NCBI RefSeq assembly: GCF_037126465.1
Contig: NC_088201.1
Location: 3,725,001 to 3,789,000 of the forward strand
Direction: 5' to 3'
Source: Ornithodoros turicata
Lineage: Eukaryota; Arthropoda; Arachnida; Ixodida; Argasidae
Length of the DNA stretch: 64,000 nucleotides
Below are positions 11,323-22,576 of this stretch, piece by piece (the stretch's first letter is position 1; every line of letters begins with the position of its first letter). The notes beneath the pieces are model-generated. The model did no database searches. It saw only the letters and a program-made list of their open reading frames with translations, and had not been told where the DNA came from. Made by a program: the position numbers and the translations under genes.

Positions 11323-11641
11323 CAGGTTGGGACAAAAGTTTACGGAACACGCGAGCGGCGTACTTTTTCTTTGGTGCGACAACCTAGCGGCCGCCGGAAG
11401 TGGATGAGTTCACTGTTTCGGAGGGGTGGAAGGGTGCGCTGTGAGCACAGAGCGGTAGCTTCCACTTCCCAGACACACCCAAGTCCCCAAGCGACACCGG
11501 AGTTACCACTGTGTGTCGGTAACAGCGCACGCTTCCACCCCTCAGAAGCTGTGAACTCGCCCGCTTCCGCCGGCCGCTAGGGTGTCGCACCGAAGAAAAA
11601 GTACGCCGCTCGCGTGTTCCGTAAACTTTTGTCCCAACCTG
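11323..11641. mobile_element. Mariner-like MITE, CAGGTTGGGACAAAAG ends
   Basis: Terminal inverted repeats of about 55 bp beginning CAGGTTGGGACAAAAGTTTA, flanked by TA at 11321-11322 and 11642-11643. The inside is palindromic (TGGAAGGGTGCG and TTCCACCCCTC blocks). Non-coding, 319 bp. Confidence 0.85.
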
Positions 11642-11922
11642 TACCTACACAGGACACCCGCAGAGAGTACGAACAATGGGTTGCGGCCACCGGCACTGTC
11701 GGCTCTGATAAATGAGGAATAGGGGATTATGCAAGTGTAGCAGCGTGAGCCAAAAGTGTGGTACAAGTAAGACCTAAGACTTTAGCCTCTAGCTCCATCC
11801 TCTACACTGTCTTGTATTCTGATCATTGCAGCTGTACCAGCAATATGGCATCAGAAAACACCCTTCTCAAGGAACTGCAACAAAACTCATCCCTGGAACG
11901 CAAACTGTCTGGTATGATGAGG

Positions 11923-12005
11923 ACGGTGCCCAGGAGAAGAACAGTCTCTGTTCGAAATATCGACGGCTTCTGTCCTGAGGCAACTCCCTTCCTCCTGGTT
12001 GTAAT
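11923..12005 (+). mobile_element. Penelope-like 3' tail, copy 1
   Basis: This block (GATGAGGACGGTGC, then GTCTCTGTTCGAAATATCG and GTCCTGAGGCAACTCCCTTC) recurs at 13715-13830 and, partly inverted, at 46377-46535. The layout (short GA-rich stem sequence, then a GTTCGAAATAT block) is typical of tails of Penelope-like elements; that family call is inference, supported by a GIY-YIG fragment at 32300. Confidence 0.5.
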
Positions 12006-13714
12006 GACATTGGCAGAGCGGAAGAGAAATTTATTTTCTCTGCGGGGGGAGGGAAAATAAATTTCCCTCCACTGCCGTCTCCTCAGGTGTGGCAAATTCA
12101 ATTTTTCTTCTGCTCCTGACCACAGTGTTGCAGTTCTGCCACCTCCTTGAAGGACGTTTCCCTTCCAGCTGCTCATGTTCCTGATGGACCTGCGGCTTAC
12201 CACTGTATCAACAGTCTAACACATTGGCAGATTCCTGCCCTTGACTAAGTAATGCCTTCTGGTGTGTGTTGGGCAAGGTTTCGCAAGAGCTCTAATATGT
12301 GTACTCGATTGAGGTAAGCAGCGACATCAGGCATCATGTGTGAAAAATCAAAGGTCCTCACTTTAATAGCTATAGAACGTCTGTGAACAAGTTTGCAATT
12401 GGCTGTCTCCATCGTTATCAATTGTCAGTTTGGTTTCAGAAAATTCGCATCCCTCGTGATATGCAGCATGAGACCACACTGGTCCACATGAAGGAATAGA
12501 TAGAGTGCTTGAACTTTGTAATAAAAGCAGTGTCAAAGCCCCATCATGGTTTAGACAGATGTTTCATTGTACTTCAATGAGGACTGGCTCGTGGCAATCT
12601 CACTCGAACACACTTTGGTGGAACACAAAGGGGGTAAGTCTCAAAGGGTCATTAGTCCACAGGGTCAAATCCTTGCATGGATCCTTCATCACAGATGCTG
12701 TGGTCATGCATCTTCAGTGAACATACCACAGTTCAGCCTTCGCTTGTGTGGCAAATTCGATTGCAGCGGAGTCTTGCAGTGTAATGTGAAGACATCGCAT
12801 TACAAAGTCCGCTGAGACGGGCTCACTTCACCTTTCGTGACGATGCTTCGTGTCCTTGTCACTGCGATACTGTGCACTTTGCCTGAAAAACAATCCTCTT
12901 GATGAAACCACACCGACGTATGTATTCCAGCAGTGTACTACATAAAATAAGGGCGGTTGTCACATTATATACTGCTTTAACATAAAAGTAGGTTTACAAA
13001 CATTTGGGGGCTTCCATATAGCTATTCTATGTGGTAGATTGAATAAATAGGCCTTCCAGTGGTCAAGCTCCTTGCTGTCATGATAACATTCCCTTGTAAT
13101 ACTTGAAAGTAAGCAGTAAAGCTGTGGTAAAACGGGCATCAGTATGTTGGCCACATTCTTCGCCAACGATGTGGTGCGTATGCTTTGCTGAAGGTCGCAA
13201 AAGGAAAAAAAAAAGTAAACAGCGAGAGATGAGACTAATTCGGCAACAATGCAAAAAAGCAGTCAATATAACAAGTGAGCGCATATCTTGTCAAGTAATA
13301 CGTCTTTATCCGCAACATATGATCGAGTACACAAAAAACAAGTAAGTATACAACTAAGACGAAGGATTCGCGTACTGTGTGGTACGTGCACGTATCTAAT
13401 TTAAAAAAATGAAAACTCCCGTTTAGGCGACGGGAACCACTTTTGTTCTCCTTTGCTCATTCTGGAATTTTCCCCACGTAACCACTAACCTCCTTATCTT
13501 TCGCTATGCTTGCCAATTCTTGCCTGTTGTCCCGCTTCGTCCGCGTGTTCGTGAACCTTCCATTTTTCTGTAACCGGTCTGTAGCCTAGATCACTACGTT
13601 CACATAATCCCCTCCACACTCTAACAAAGCAGCCATTCACTCCGGCCGTAGAAGCCCGTACGGAACCTTTCTTCCCTCCAATTCGCATGAACCTTTAAAC
13701 ACGTCACATCCCAA
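12006..13714. other. No gene recognised
   Basis: A hairpin of GGAAATTTATTTTC and its complement lies near 12025-12068. A stretch near 12425 (GTTTGGTTTCAG) could be a decayed QFGFR motif of a LINE reverse transcriptase, but the surroundings do not support it. The open frames are short and without motifs. Confidence 0.35.
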
Positions 13715-13830
13715 TGATGAGGACGGTGCACCGAAGAAGAACAGTCTCTGTTCGAAATATCGGCCGCTTCTGTCCTGAGGCAACTCCCTTCCTACATCTC
13801 TACCGGTTCGCTGGATTTCTGCCCATCTTT
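13715..13830 (+). mobile_element. Penelope-like 3' tail, copy 2
   Basis: Nearly identical to 11923-12005 and extended by the ACATCTCTACCGGTTCGCTG block that is also present at 46505-46527. Confidence 0.5.
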
Positions 13831-14280
13831 GTTCTCCTTTGTTTTTGAGGATGTGTACTCGTATCACGCTCGTATATAGACAAAAGTCGCGTATGATATC
13901 AAAAGGCTCAAAAAGCTCAAATTATGCTCATTATTGCGTGAAAGTTAACTGGCAATAATAATCTGAAGAACATCGTTTGTCTTACCGTTCTTTTAGACAC
14001 TTTATTTCGTGCGCGTGCGTCCTCCGCCAGAGCCATCCTGTTGAGCGGCTGCCTGCTGAACGTTCACGGCGGTAAAGTCCATTGTTGGAGACCGGCGACG
14101 CAGTGCGAGAAAGGCGTCGCAGCTCCTGATCCGGGAGTAGCACTACTTGGCCTATCCAAAGGAACTTACCAGTATCGTAAGAAACCCCAAAAAGGATATG
14201 TAGGCCCAGAATAGAAGACAGGGGAAATTCTGCGACTGAACTGCAGAATCGTCGTCGTCGTCGTCAAGGCTCAGTCTGGC
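13831..14280. other. Unassigned sequence
   Basis: No coding or structural signal beyond a CGTCGTCGTC microsatellite near 14251. The last bases (AGTCTGGC) are the target of the next MITE. Confidence 0.35.
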
Positions 14281-14512
14281 TAGAGTCACTAAATAAGCTG
14301 CGCTTCAGAGTAGCGACACTGAGCCGCCATGTTGTTTCGGATGACTTCCAGCCCCACCTCTATTTTGGCAGTAGAAATAGATGAAGGTGAAGTTCAGCAG
14401 TGGAAGAAGACGACACTTCGAAGAGCGCTAAATGGATGGCGCTGGAGGTCATCCGAAACAACATGGCGGCACAGTGTCGCTACTCTGAAGCGTAGCTTAT
14501 TTAGTGACTCTA
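14281..14512. mobile_element. hAT-like MITE, TAGAGTCACTAAATAAGCT family, copy 2
   Basis: The same 232-bp element as 4780-5011 but with the unique core inverted. It is flanked by GTCTGGC on both sides (7 clear bases, 14274-14280 and 14513-14519). It sits in the same host repeat as copy 1, a few bases away from the position used there. Confidence 0.85.
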
Positions 14513-14749
14513 GTCTGGCACTAATATAGCTCCGGCAAAAACACCAGCATTTTCGTCCATCCAGTCCTCGATGAGGTTCAGCGCCGTCGGGGCATGGGCG
14601 GAGTCGTGACAAGCGTCATTCATTATTCACTTGCTGTATTTCGGAGCCATGATAATTTTTTAGGAAACAAGCTTACGCTTGTCCCATCATACAGTTGGCA
14701 ATACAAAACTCTTATGTTGAATTCCAATGGCAGAGTCGGAGCAAGTGGC

Positions 14750-14905
14750 AGGCTCCGCAGTGGAGCGGCTTGATCTGGCCTAGAGCGAGTGATTCGAATC
14801 TGTGACTGGAACACTTGCGCCCACCTTGGAGTTTAGCCCTGGGTAATCTCCCTTGCTGGATGGCGGCCAGAGACGGAGGAAGAAGAAGAAGGTGCTCATG
14901 TTCCA
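14750..14905 (+). mobile_element. LINE/SINE tail ending in (GAA)n
   Basis: It contains CTGGGTAATCTCCCTTGCTG and ends in GGAAGAAGAAGAAGG. The same tail type is found at 15040-15172, 27290-27420, 29700-29775, 29805-29872 and 30320-30390. Confidence 0.6.
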
Positions 14906-15039
14906 TTATAACGCCATGTCCTGCAACATCAAGGTCCTCCTGATCACCTTTGGTTGCCCTGGTAATTGTAGTGCTGTTGGTTTTATTTGTTTGGGTTGTA
15001 TTCACGGTATAGAGGAGGTGGACGAGGAGGACGAAAAAA

Positions 15040-15172
15040 GAAGATACGACTTGGCCTTAGTCCCCATCATTACTGCACAGACATAAACAAACATCTCACG
15101 CCCTTTTGTCCTGGCCAATCTCCCTTAGTGGCTCACGGCCATTATCTCATTGGTAGAAGAAGAAGAAGAAGG
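15040..15172 (+). mobile_element. I-type LINE 3' tail ending in (GAA)n
   Basis: Reads CATTACTGCACAGACATA, CCTGGCCAATCTCCCTTAGT, GGCTCACGGCC and then GAAGAAGAAGAAGG. It matches the 3' end of the RNase H LINE at 25836-27420 almost base for base, so it is a heavily 5'-truncated copy or a SINE that borrows this tail. Confidence 0.65.
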
Positions 15173-15439
15173 TACGAGCACGAGGACCGGAACGGTCGGA
15201 TGGAATAAAAGCAGTTGTATGCGGGTATGCTTGTTGGATTTGAGGTAGATACTCTGATGCTCAGCGACACCACTTATCGCTTCCTTCATGAAACAGAATC
15301 GCCAACGTACGACGCGAAATACTAATCACGGCGAAGAGGCGTTGCGAAGCGGCCGTGTTGGCGAACCAGAGACAGGAAATAGGAAGCACGAGCGACAAGT
15401 GACACGTCACGTAGAGTTCCGGTTGAATCTGCCTATTTT

Positions 15440-15584
15440 GGCGGAGCAGTCTTGGTTGCTCCCTGGAGCGACCTTGGCTCGAATGCCGCTCCAAAGCTGC
15501 CATTGGAATACTCCAGAACTGTTCCCAATCTGCCAATCGAACAGACTTGCTCCGGAAGCGCTCCGAGTCTGCCATTGGAATTCA
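15440..15584. repeat. Diverged tandem repeat around CTGCCATTGGAA
   Basis: CTGCCATTGGAAT-type units recur at 15498, 15530 and 15572, and a reversed one near 14720. A decayed tandem or UTR repeat preceding the LINE. Confidence 0.45.
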
Positions 15585-18500
15585 ACATAATGTTGTGGTT
15601 GCGGGAGATTCCAACTGCGTTATTGACCGGCATGTATCCGTAGGCCAGTTAACGTGGAGCTTTCTCGCTTAGTTAACGAGCTTGGACTTGTAGATTCCTT
15701 TCTGCAATTCAACAATGGGCAGTACCACCAGTTCACTTGGTCAAACTCTCGTGGTGCACATAGCCGTATAGATCGTTTTTATGTTTCTTCTGGCATCGTC
15801 TCGCACATGCGCGAGTGTGTTGTCTGCCCTTCTGGGGACTTATCAGACCATGAAGCGGTTCCTTTTGTTCTTGGTGGCTTTCGGCGTTACCGCACTGGAT
15901 CAGGTTGTTGGAGGCTGGCTGCTTCCCTGTTGAGTGACTCGGAGGTACGTAATGACGTCAAACTGTGGCTCGAGAGTCAGTGCGCTGTCTCTGTTGTTGC
16001 GCCAGAATGGTGGGAGCAGACGAAGCTCGGAACCACGAGACTTTTTCGCCAGTGGCGGGCAAGACGTGCTCGTGAGAGCCGGGAGGAGATACAGCACCTC
16101 CGGCAAGTACTCTCTATCATCCGTCACCCGGGTTCGAGGGGCTCTGGAAACGACGACGCTATTCAGGACGTATTTACGAGGATCACCTCTTTGAAGTTAC
16201 GTGCCTGGGACCAGTTCGCTGCTTCGCAGTCGGTCGAACGCTGGTCACGAGAAGACGTTGCTTTCGTCTTCTTCTTGGCCGTTACTTTCGCCGCCCTCTA
16301 AACACTGTCGAGGAGCTACTGGCGAGTGATGGGTCAGTATTGACGGAGCTTGACTCCGTGCGGTCACTTTTTCGTGACCACTTTTCCGCCCTGTACGAGT
16401 TGGTGGTACCTCCTGATGCAGGACACCAGACTTTTTTTCCAGAGCCCAAAGACTTCGTTCCGAGCACAGCCAGATTTACTCAGGATGAGTATACGGCAGC
16501 TGTTAAGGCTTTGCGAGCTGGTAGGTCTCCCGGCTCCGATGGTCTTCCTGCTGAATTCTATAAGTGTTCCTGGGGGCTACTTCGACGCCTCCTGACCGAG
16601 TTATTTAATAGCTGCTTGGCTGCTGGCCTCCTCTGCCCTTCCATGAGGCAGAGTATAGTGTCTATGCTTTGCAAAGATCCCACGCAGAGTCGTCACCCTA
16701 ATGCCTACCGACCGGCACCTCTTCTAAATACAAATTATAAGATCATTTCTACCATAATTCTAAATCAAGTTTCTTGGGTCTTGGGTTCTGTCATCCCTGC
16801 TTCACAGGCCTGCGCCGTCCCTGGGCGGTCCCTTGTGCTTCACACTCAGGCTTTTTTTCGAGACGCGATTTATTGGGCTCATAGTCGCCACCAGTCGGCA
16901 ACGCTGGTTTCTTTTGACCAGAACAAAGCTTTTGACATTGTGAACCACGAGTACATGTACCGGGTGTTGTGAGCTGTCGGTTTTGATCGTGCGGTGGTAT
17001 CTTGGATAAGACCTCTCTATGCTGAGGCCTTTGCCTGCATTGGAGTCAATGGGGGAATGTCTTATACCTTTTCCATCAAATCGAGGGTGCGACAAGGTTG
17101 TCCCTTATCTCCTGCTTTGTATGCCATGGTCTTTAGCCCGCTCTTGGAAGCTCTCGCAACCTCGCTTCGTACTCGCATGCTACAGCTGCCGGGTTCCGTA
17201 ACCCTTCCGTTGTTTGCATATGCAGGCGACTTATCCTTAATCCTTAGCAGTGAGGACGCGATAGGTCAAGTGTTATCCATCCTGGATGCCTACGGTAGAG
17301 CATCGAACGCGCGGATAAACAGGGATAAGAGTGCAGCGCTCTTTATCAATTCTGTTCCCTCCTGTGCGTCTCCATTTGGGATACCTGTTAAAACTGAATT
17401 ACGCATACTGGGATACTATTTCACCGGTCGGGCAATCGCAGTATCATCGTGGATGCGCATTCACCAGCGTAGCATTCCTGTACTCCGTGAATTGAAGGGT
17501 CTGGTTCTTCCACTTACTTGTAAGGCCCGGCTAGCGGCCTCGTGGTTCTTAAGCAAGTACTGGTACCATATGGTACCATATCGCTTCCGCCACGTCAGAC
17601 CTTTCTTACTGTGACCCGTATTGCTTTTCAGTTCATATGGGGTAACAGTGTGGAATGGGTGTCACGCGCGCGTCTGTACCATGCAGTCGCGTGAGGTTGG
17701 TGGCTTGCGAGTGCCACATGTAAAAGTGAAGTGCTTTAGGTATAAAGGCCATTTTTGATGCCCTGAATGAGCCTAACCATCCTGCACACGACCTTTTGCA
17801 CTACCTTCTTAGCCCGGAGATTCGTTTCTTTTGTTCCTTTCAGCAGAATAGGCCGCGCTCAGAGTTTACAGCTCCCCACTTAAAAGAGTACGTGTCATCA
17901 GTCCGTCGCCTCCGCGAGAGCCACGTGGACGCTGATCTTTCTACATGGTCAGTGAGGCGGTTCTATGTGTCCCTGCTGGGCTTACTTCCAACACCCACGG
18001 GTGCACCGGAGCTATCTGTTCCGCGTCAGATCGCGTCGCGCTACGCTACTGCAGGATGGTTGGACTCTCGTCGGGCAAGTTTGCAGTGGAGACTTGCGCA
18101 CGATGTCCTGCCGCTCAGGATCGTTTGCATCGTTATGGTCTCACCTCGCCTCGATGTCCTTTCTGTTCTAGCCATGAAACTGCGCAGCACGCTTTTCATG
18201 AGTGTCTCGTTCCCGACGTTTTGTGGCACAGAGTTGAGGTGCTGTACGTGGTTCCACAGGTTCGCTTGAGCACCATTCAAACGCTCCTTCAACCCCCGTT
18301 CCAATCCGGGATAGACAGCAGTTCATTCTCTTAGCCGTAGAGATAAACTACCAAGTGTGGATTGCGCGCTGCATAGCAGTACACGTCCGTCGCACTCGGG
18401 GGCCGTCACACGTTCTAAGCCTCGTTCGAGCGGGTGTTCGCAGAGTTTTACAGAGGGAGAGAGCAGTCCTTGGTGCTATGGAGTTCGGAAGACGCTGCCT

Positions 18501-18960
18501 AACTTCGTCTCTGCTATTCGAAGAAACGCATGGAAGGCACCGTTGTTCACTATTAAGCATTACTTTCCTTCGTGCCGTTATCCCGTACGCAACTCTCCGC
18601 AGTCTTGGTCTGTTGCATGGCGACGACAAGCACGAACAGCAATCCTTAACGTGACGTGATTTCACAAGCAGGAGTTGGCATTGCACTAGTTCTAGTTTTA
18701 GTCCTAGCTTGTTGGGATAGTTATATGGGAGCCAGTCCTTGTGACTGGTCTTCCGCCTCGATGCCAATACACGCAACGAGACTGGTAGCTCTCCTGCTTG
18801 ATGACAATGCATCAACAAGACTGGGCGAAAGGAAATTTATTTCCCAAACACCAATGAAAACATACAATGCAGGATAACAATGAATTATGTATCAAGAAGA
18901 ATGGGTGTACTTAACTGTCCACTCTAAGCTTCATTGATTGTTGTATTCACGGTTAGCTTG
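15585..18960 (+). mobile_element. L1/Tx1-like LINE ORF2, inactivated
   Basis: Longest LINE copy in the window. The endonuclease part starts near 15588 (VVVAGDSNCVIDRH) and has the catalytic SDHEAVPFVL at about 15846-15875. A frameshift near 16280 leads to the reverse transcriptase frame: GRSPGSDGLPAEFYK (about 16518-16562), VSFDQNKAFDIVNHEY (about 16906-16953), an in-frame TGA at 16970-16972, then RQGCPLSPALYAMVFSPLLE. The catalytic YADD box is YAGD (17219-17230), so one metal-binding Asp is gone. A zf-RVT-like CPFCSSHETAQHAFHEC lies in the shifted frame near 18155-18205. The 3' UTR ends with CTCTCCTGCTTGATGACAAT. Frameshifts, the stop and YAGD make this a dead copy. Confidence 0.8.
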
Positions 18961-19902
18961 TTTGCATTGTACATTCCATTGTGCTCATGTCAATAAATTT
19001 TCTTAGATCAAGAATGGCCGCAGGACTACCTCCATACGTAGCTCTCCTGCTTGATGACAATACACTCAAGAATGGCTGCTGCCGCTGCGTGAGCGTTTTT
19101 CGCGTTTTGGTGTAACGTCACCCGACCAATGTCAACATCACCCGGAGCCTCAGGCCGCCAGTGCCGTCCACCGGGTCAAGGACCGGCAAACGACCGTGCC
19201 GACCGTTTTTGACGACGGGCGGAATAAATTCGGCAACCAGTCATCCGTTCCTTCTTACTGACCCAGTATCATTCCAGCAGTTCCTGGCTGACACGCGAGC
19301 CCAAATCAGTCTTGTTCCTCCATCACCGTCGGAGCGCCCCTGTACGCTGGAGTCTGTCCCTGTCTGGAGTTTCGCTCCAAGCGACGAAAAAGGTGGATGG
19401 AGATGGAGACGCGTCACTGTCCAGATGTCTAGAGTTTCCGAAGAATAACCAGAGTAGCTTCTGAAAAGGAACATTGTATGAACATTGTATGAAGCTACAC
19501 CCGTGAGGCGCGGATCCCATCCCAAGCGACAAGCGACGCGCTGCAGAATTTGTCGCTGTCGCGTCTGGTCATGGCGCGACTTCCCGGTCCATTTGAGCAG
19601 CGACATTTCGTCGCCGACAAATTATGTTTTTGGAGAAGCAATGCTTATTTTATTCGAGCTAAGTTGTATAAATTGCCATAAATATACCAAAAATAGGATT
19701 TTATTCGTCAGAACGAGGAGAACTTGTAATGAAGGTGCTATGGTAATATTCGCCGTAACGCAATGGCGCTGCAGTTGAAGTATGGTGAACGCCCCGCCCA
19801 CTTCTTCTTCTTCTTCGTCTTTCTCCGCAGTGGCGCATAGCACGGGGCAATTGGCCACGGATCGTGACATGAGGGCCCACTTCTTAATCTGCTACTTTTG
19901 TC
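18961..19902. other. Unassigned sequence
   Basis: Another LINE tail copy (CTCTCCTGCTTGATGACAAT) near 19042 and a CTTCTTCTTCTTC run near 19802. An open frame at 19161-19448 shows no known motif. Confidence 0.35.
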
Positions 19903-20642
19903 GCTACAATGGGGCTCTTTCTCTCTTTCTTTCCTCACGTGTCAAAACACGTGCTGATGCCGATGGCGCTGAGCCCGGTCCGAAAACGGAGCCATTAAAG
20001 TTTCAGTTTCAAAGTCGAAGAAAAATTGCGCAAACATTCCGATTTAGGTACTCTGCGCGATTATTTCGGATATATTTACCTACAAAAATAACTTGGGCAA
20101 ATGACGATATACGATCATAAGCGATCGATGTTCACACGTACTACACTAGCAGAGTGCACATGCAAGAGTGCTCTTTTTCAATTCACCCTGGTGAAGTTAC
20201 GCATATTTCTAGCGCAGATGGCTAAAATTCTAGTAGAGCTGGGATAAGTTCGCATGCCAGTAAACCGGCACTACCGCAATTCAACATGAAAACCACTTGC
20301 TTTTCGTATGGAACCAATTCACTGCTGCATGAAATCCATTTGCTGGCAAACTGGTGCACGGTTGGAACAAGTTGGAAGCCATTTGCCAGTCAAGTGGAAA
20401 CATTCACTTCGAAATGGTCCACTTAAGACCGTTTTGTTTCCCAATTGAATTCACTTGGTATTACAGCCCAAATTTCTGCTTAAGAGAAGATTTCAATTTG
20501 CTTCCTAGGGAATGTCATAGAAGGGAAGAAGAAGAAAGAATACTGTGGCGCATACCCGAAAGGAAGAAAACGAAGCAGAAAAGGTCATTCCAAAGCAGCA
20601 CTGATCAATGTTCCACAGCGTCCTCGATCAGCTCTGGTCTGC

Positions 20643-21977
20643 ATGTCGGCTGTACGACGCTCCGAGCGTTTGAAAATGCTGAAGGGGTCAGCAGGCAAGG
20701 TACCTCGCGTACAGCATAATCTGGAACGTGAGACGCTGTCTGTAGAAGTCTTCGAACGTTACCTCTTGGAGTACGTGGCACAAAGTCAGAGAGGAGGTTG
20801 CAAGGTCGTCAGGTTGGATGTTGATAGACACGCACGTTTCCTGCAGAGCCGCTTCAGCCTTCCTGCGGACTTCCAAGTTTCCTACGGATGGATTCTGAAA
20901 TTCATGAACAGACACGGACTGCTCCGCATGGACAGCGACGTCTTGCAAGACTGCACTGGAGCCCATGCTGGCCACACTGGTGGTGGGGTGAAGCGTGTCG
21001 CCGAATCTGACTTACCTCGTTCAGGAAGTAAGAAGCTCTTTCTTGACACACAAAATGATAGATCGTGTCATAAGGTGCAAAAGCGGACCGATTCGGACGT
21101 TACGACTGAAGGACGTCACTCTGGAGCAGTTAATATCAATAGGGAGCCTGCAAAGTGTTCGGGTAAACACAATGCGAAAGCACTGCCGAGCATTCTTAAA
21201 CGACGTCGGCATCCAGATGGCACTGCACCCAGGCCGGGTTCATCAACCTCACGGATAACGTTTGATGCATTAACCAAGACTGTGCACAGCGACATGGCAC
21301 GGTGCAAATCCGACATTGTTCCTCATGCACCTAACGGGACTGAACAGAAATCGATGGACGGGAAGAAAAAGAGTCAAACTCCACAAGTGAGCGTGCTGTC
21401 GCACAGTATTTCTGTAACTTCTGTTGCGGGCCGGGTATCCGTCGGTCAAAACCAGGTCCAGTTGACAGTAACGCAGAATCCAGGTCAAGCAAAGAAGCCT
21501 GCCTCCTTGAGCAGGACTGGTGCTGCAATCTTGACAGCCGTTCTGCACGGCTACATCTCGCGTAAAAATGCATTAAGGTCACGCGAAGCACTCAACAAGC
21601 CGATTAGCTCTAAGAACACTTCAAATCGCATGACTCTTCAAGAGTACATCAGAGATCACCAGAATAGGCTGGCGCATTCCGTGGACAGGAATCATAGCAG
21701 CACAAGGGATGCTGCAGCATCTCCTGTTCCGTCAAAACCTGGCCAGCTTCAGACAACATCAACCAGCAAGGTTCCTCTTGGTCTAGGGGCACTGGGAGGT
21801 TCTTTCCAAGCACCCCACCAATCCTCTAAGCTGCATCTCCCCGTTGCGGACGTGCAAGATCCTCACGTGCTCGGTACAAGCGAAGCGCTGTCCACCCCTA
21901 CTACAGCGCCGAAACATGAGAGCGAAGGCATTGTCAATACTTTACGGGAGAAGCAGCGTCCATCGATGAAGGAGTAG
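20643..21977 (+). CDS. CENP-B/Tc5-type helix-turn-helix protein, copy B
   Basis: Intact frame of 444 residues, starting MSAVRRSERLKMLKG, about as similar to copy A as to copy C. The helix-turn-helix core reads FQVSYGWILKFMNRHGL (about residues 76-92). Relative to copy A the leader just upstream carries an insertion of roughly 35-50 bases (CAGCACTGATCAATGTTCCA and following), which removes the basic N-terminal extension from frame, so Met20643 is the natural start. Further down, ILTAVLHGYISRKNALRSR resembles a calmodulin-binding IQ motif, weakly. No nuclease domain. The same function remarks as for copy A apply. Confidence 0.6.
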   Translation: MSAVRRSERLKMLKGSAGKVPRVQHNLERETLSVEVFERYLLEYVAQSQRGGCKVVRLDVDRHARFLQSRFSLPADFQVSYGWILKFMNRHGLLRMDSDVLQDCTGAHAGHTGGGVKRVAESDLPRSGSKKLFLDTQNDRSCHKVQKRTDSDVTTEGRHSGAVNINREPAKCSGKHNAKALPSILKRRRHPDGTAPRPGSSTSRITFDALTKTVHSDMARCKSDIVPHAPNGTEQKSMDGKKKSQTPQVSVLSHSISVTSVAGRVSVGQNQVQLTVTQNPGQAKKPASLSRTGAAILTAVLHGYISRKNALRSREALNKPISSKNTSNRMTLQEYIRDHQNRLAHSVDRNHSSTRDAAASPVPSKPGQLQTTSTSKVPLGLGALGGSFQAPHQSSKLHLPVADVQDPHVLGTSEALSTPTTAPKHESEGIVNTLREKQRPSMKE

Positions 21978-22042
21978 ATCTCTCATCTGGGGAGCCTTTT
22001 GAAGGATTCAGTCACGTGTACTGAGTAAAAATCATCAAACGT

Positions 22043-22169
22043 ATGCTGGGCAATAAGTTAACTTATTGCCCAGCATTCGTTCGATACAATGTTACAATGA
22101 TACAATGTTCCACACAAAACCCTTCTGCAATTGCAGAAGGGTTTTGTGTGGAACATTGTATCGAACGCT
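22043..22169. repeat. Double snap-back inverted duplication
   Basis: In copy C the trailer reads straight through (GCTGGGCAGTAAGTTG, then GTTTTGTGTGGAACG). In copy B the same region is present twice in opposite orientations: ATGCTGGGCAATAAGTT is followed directly by its reverse complement, and AAGGGTTTTGTGTGGAACAT is preceded by its own reverse complement. Two adjacent hairpins result. Confidence 0.85.
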
Positions 22170-22576
22170 TGCTAGATTATGTGTGTGTTGGTTTCTGTTA
22201 TCTCTGTTGCGACGGATAGCTCTCAGGAACATTGGTATGTTTCGCTTTGCACTTGTATCGGATATCGGGGAAATAAAGCAACGTTTTCGGCATCGCTTTC
22301 GTCGAGCACTATAGGTATATCACCAGTGGGGTACTTGAGCGCACCTCGACCGCGCATCACAATAGCTCGCTGCGTGTATATATAGTTTGTAGCATAAAAC
22401 GAATGGCGAATTCATCAGGTTCTTAGCACCTGTGTTCGCTTTGTGAAAACTTAGCAATTATCTCGCGTGGCGTTTTCTTAGCTCCAGGAATCTGCCAGCA
22501 GCGCCTTTTTGTCCAGTCCCGATCAGGCCAGGCAGAATTTGCTCAACTTCACTTCGAAGTGATCAATGGCTCACCT

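Noticed and set aside
5012..14640. Segmental duplication covering both MITE copies
   Set aside because: The MITEs lie at different bases of the host repeat and in opposite orientation, and homology does not extend beyond the repeat.
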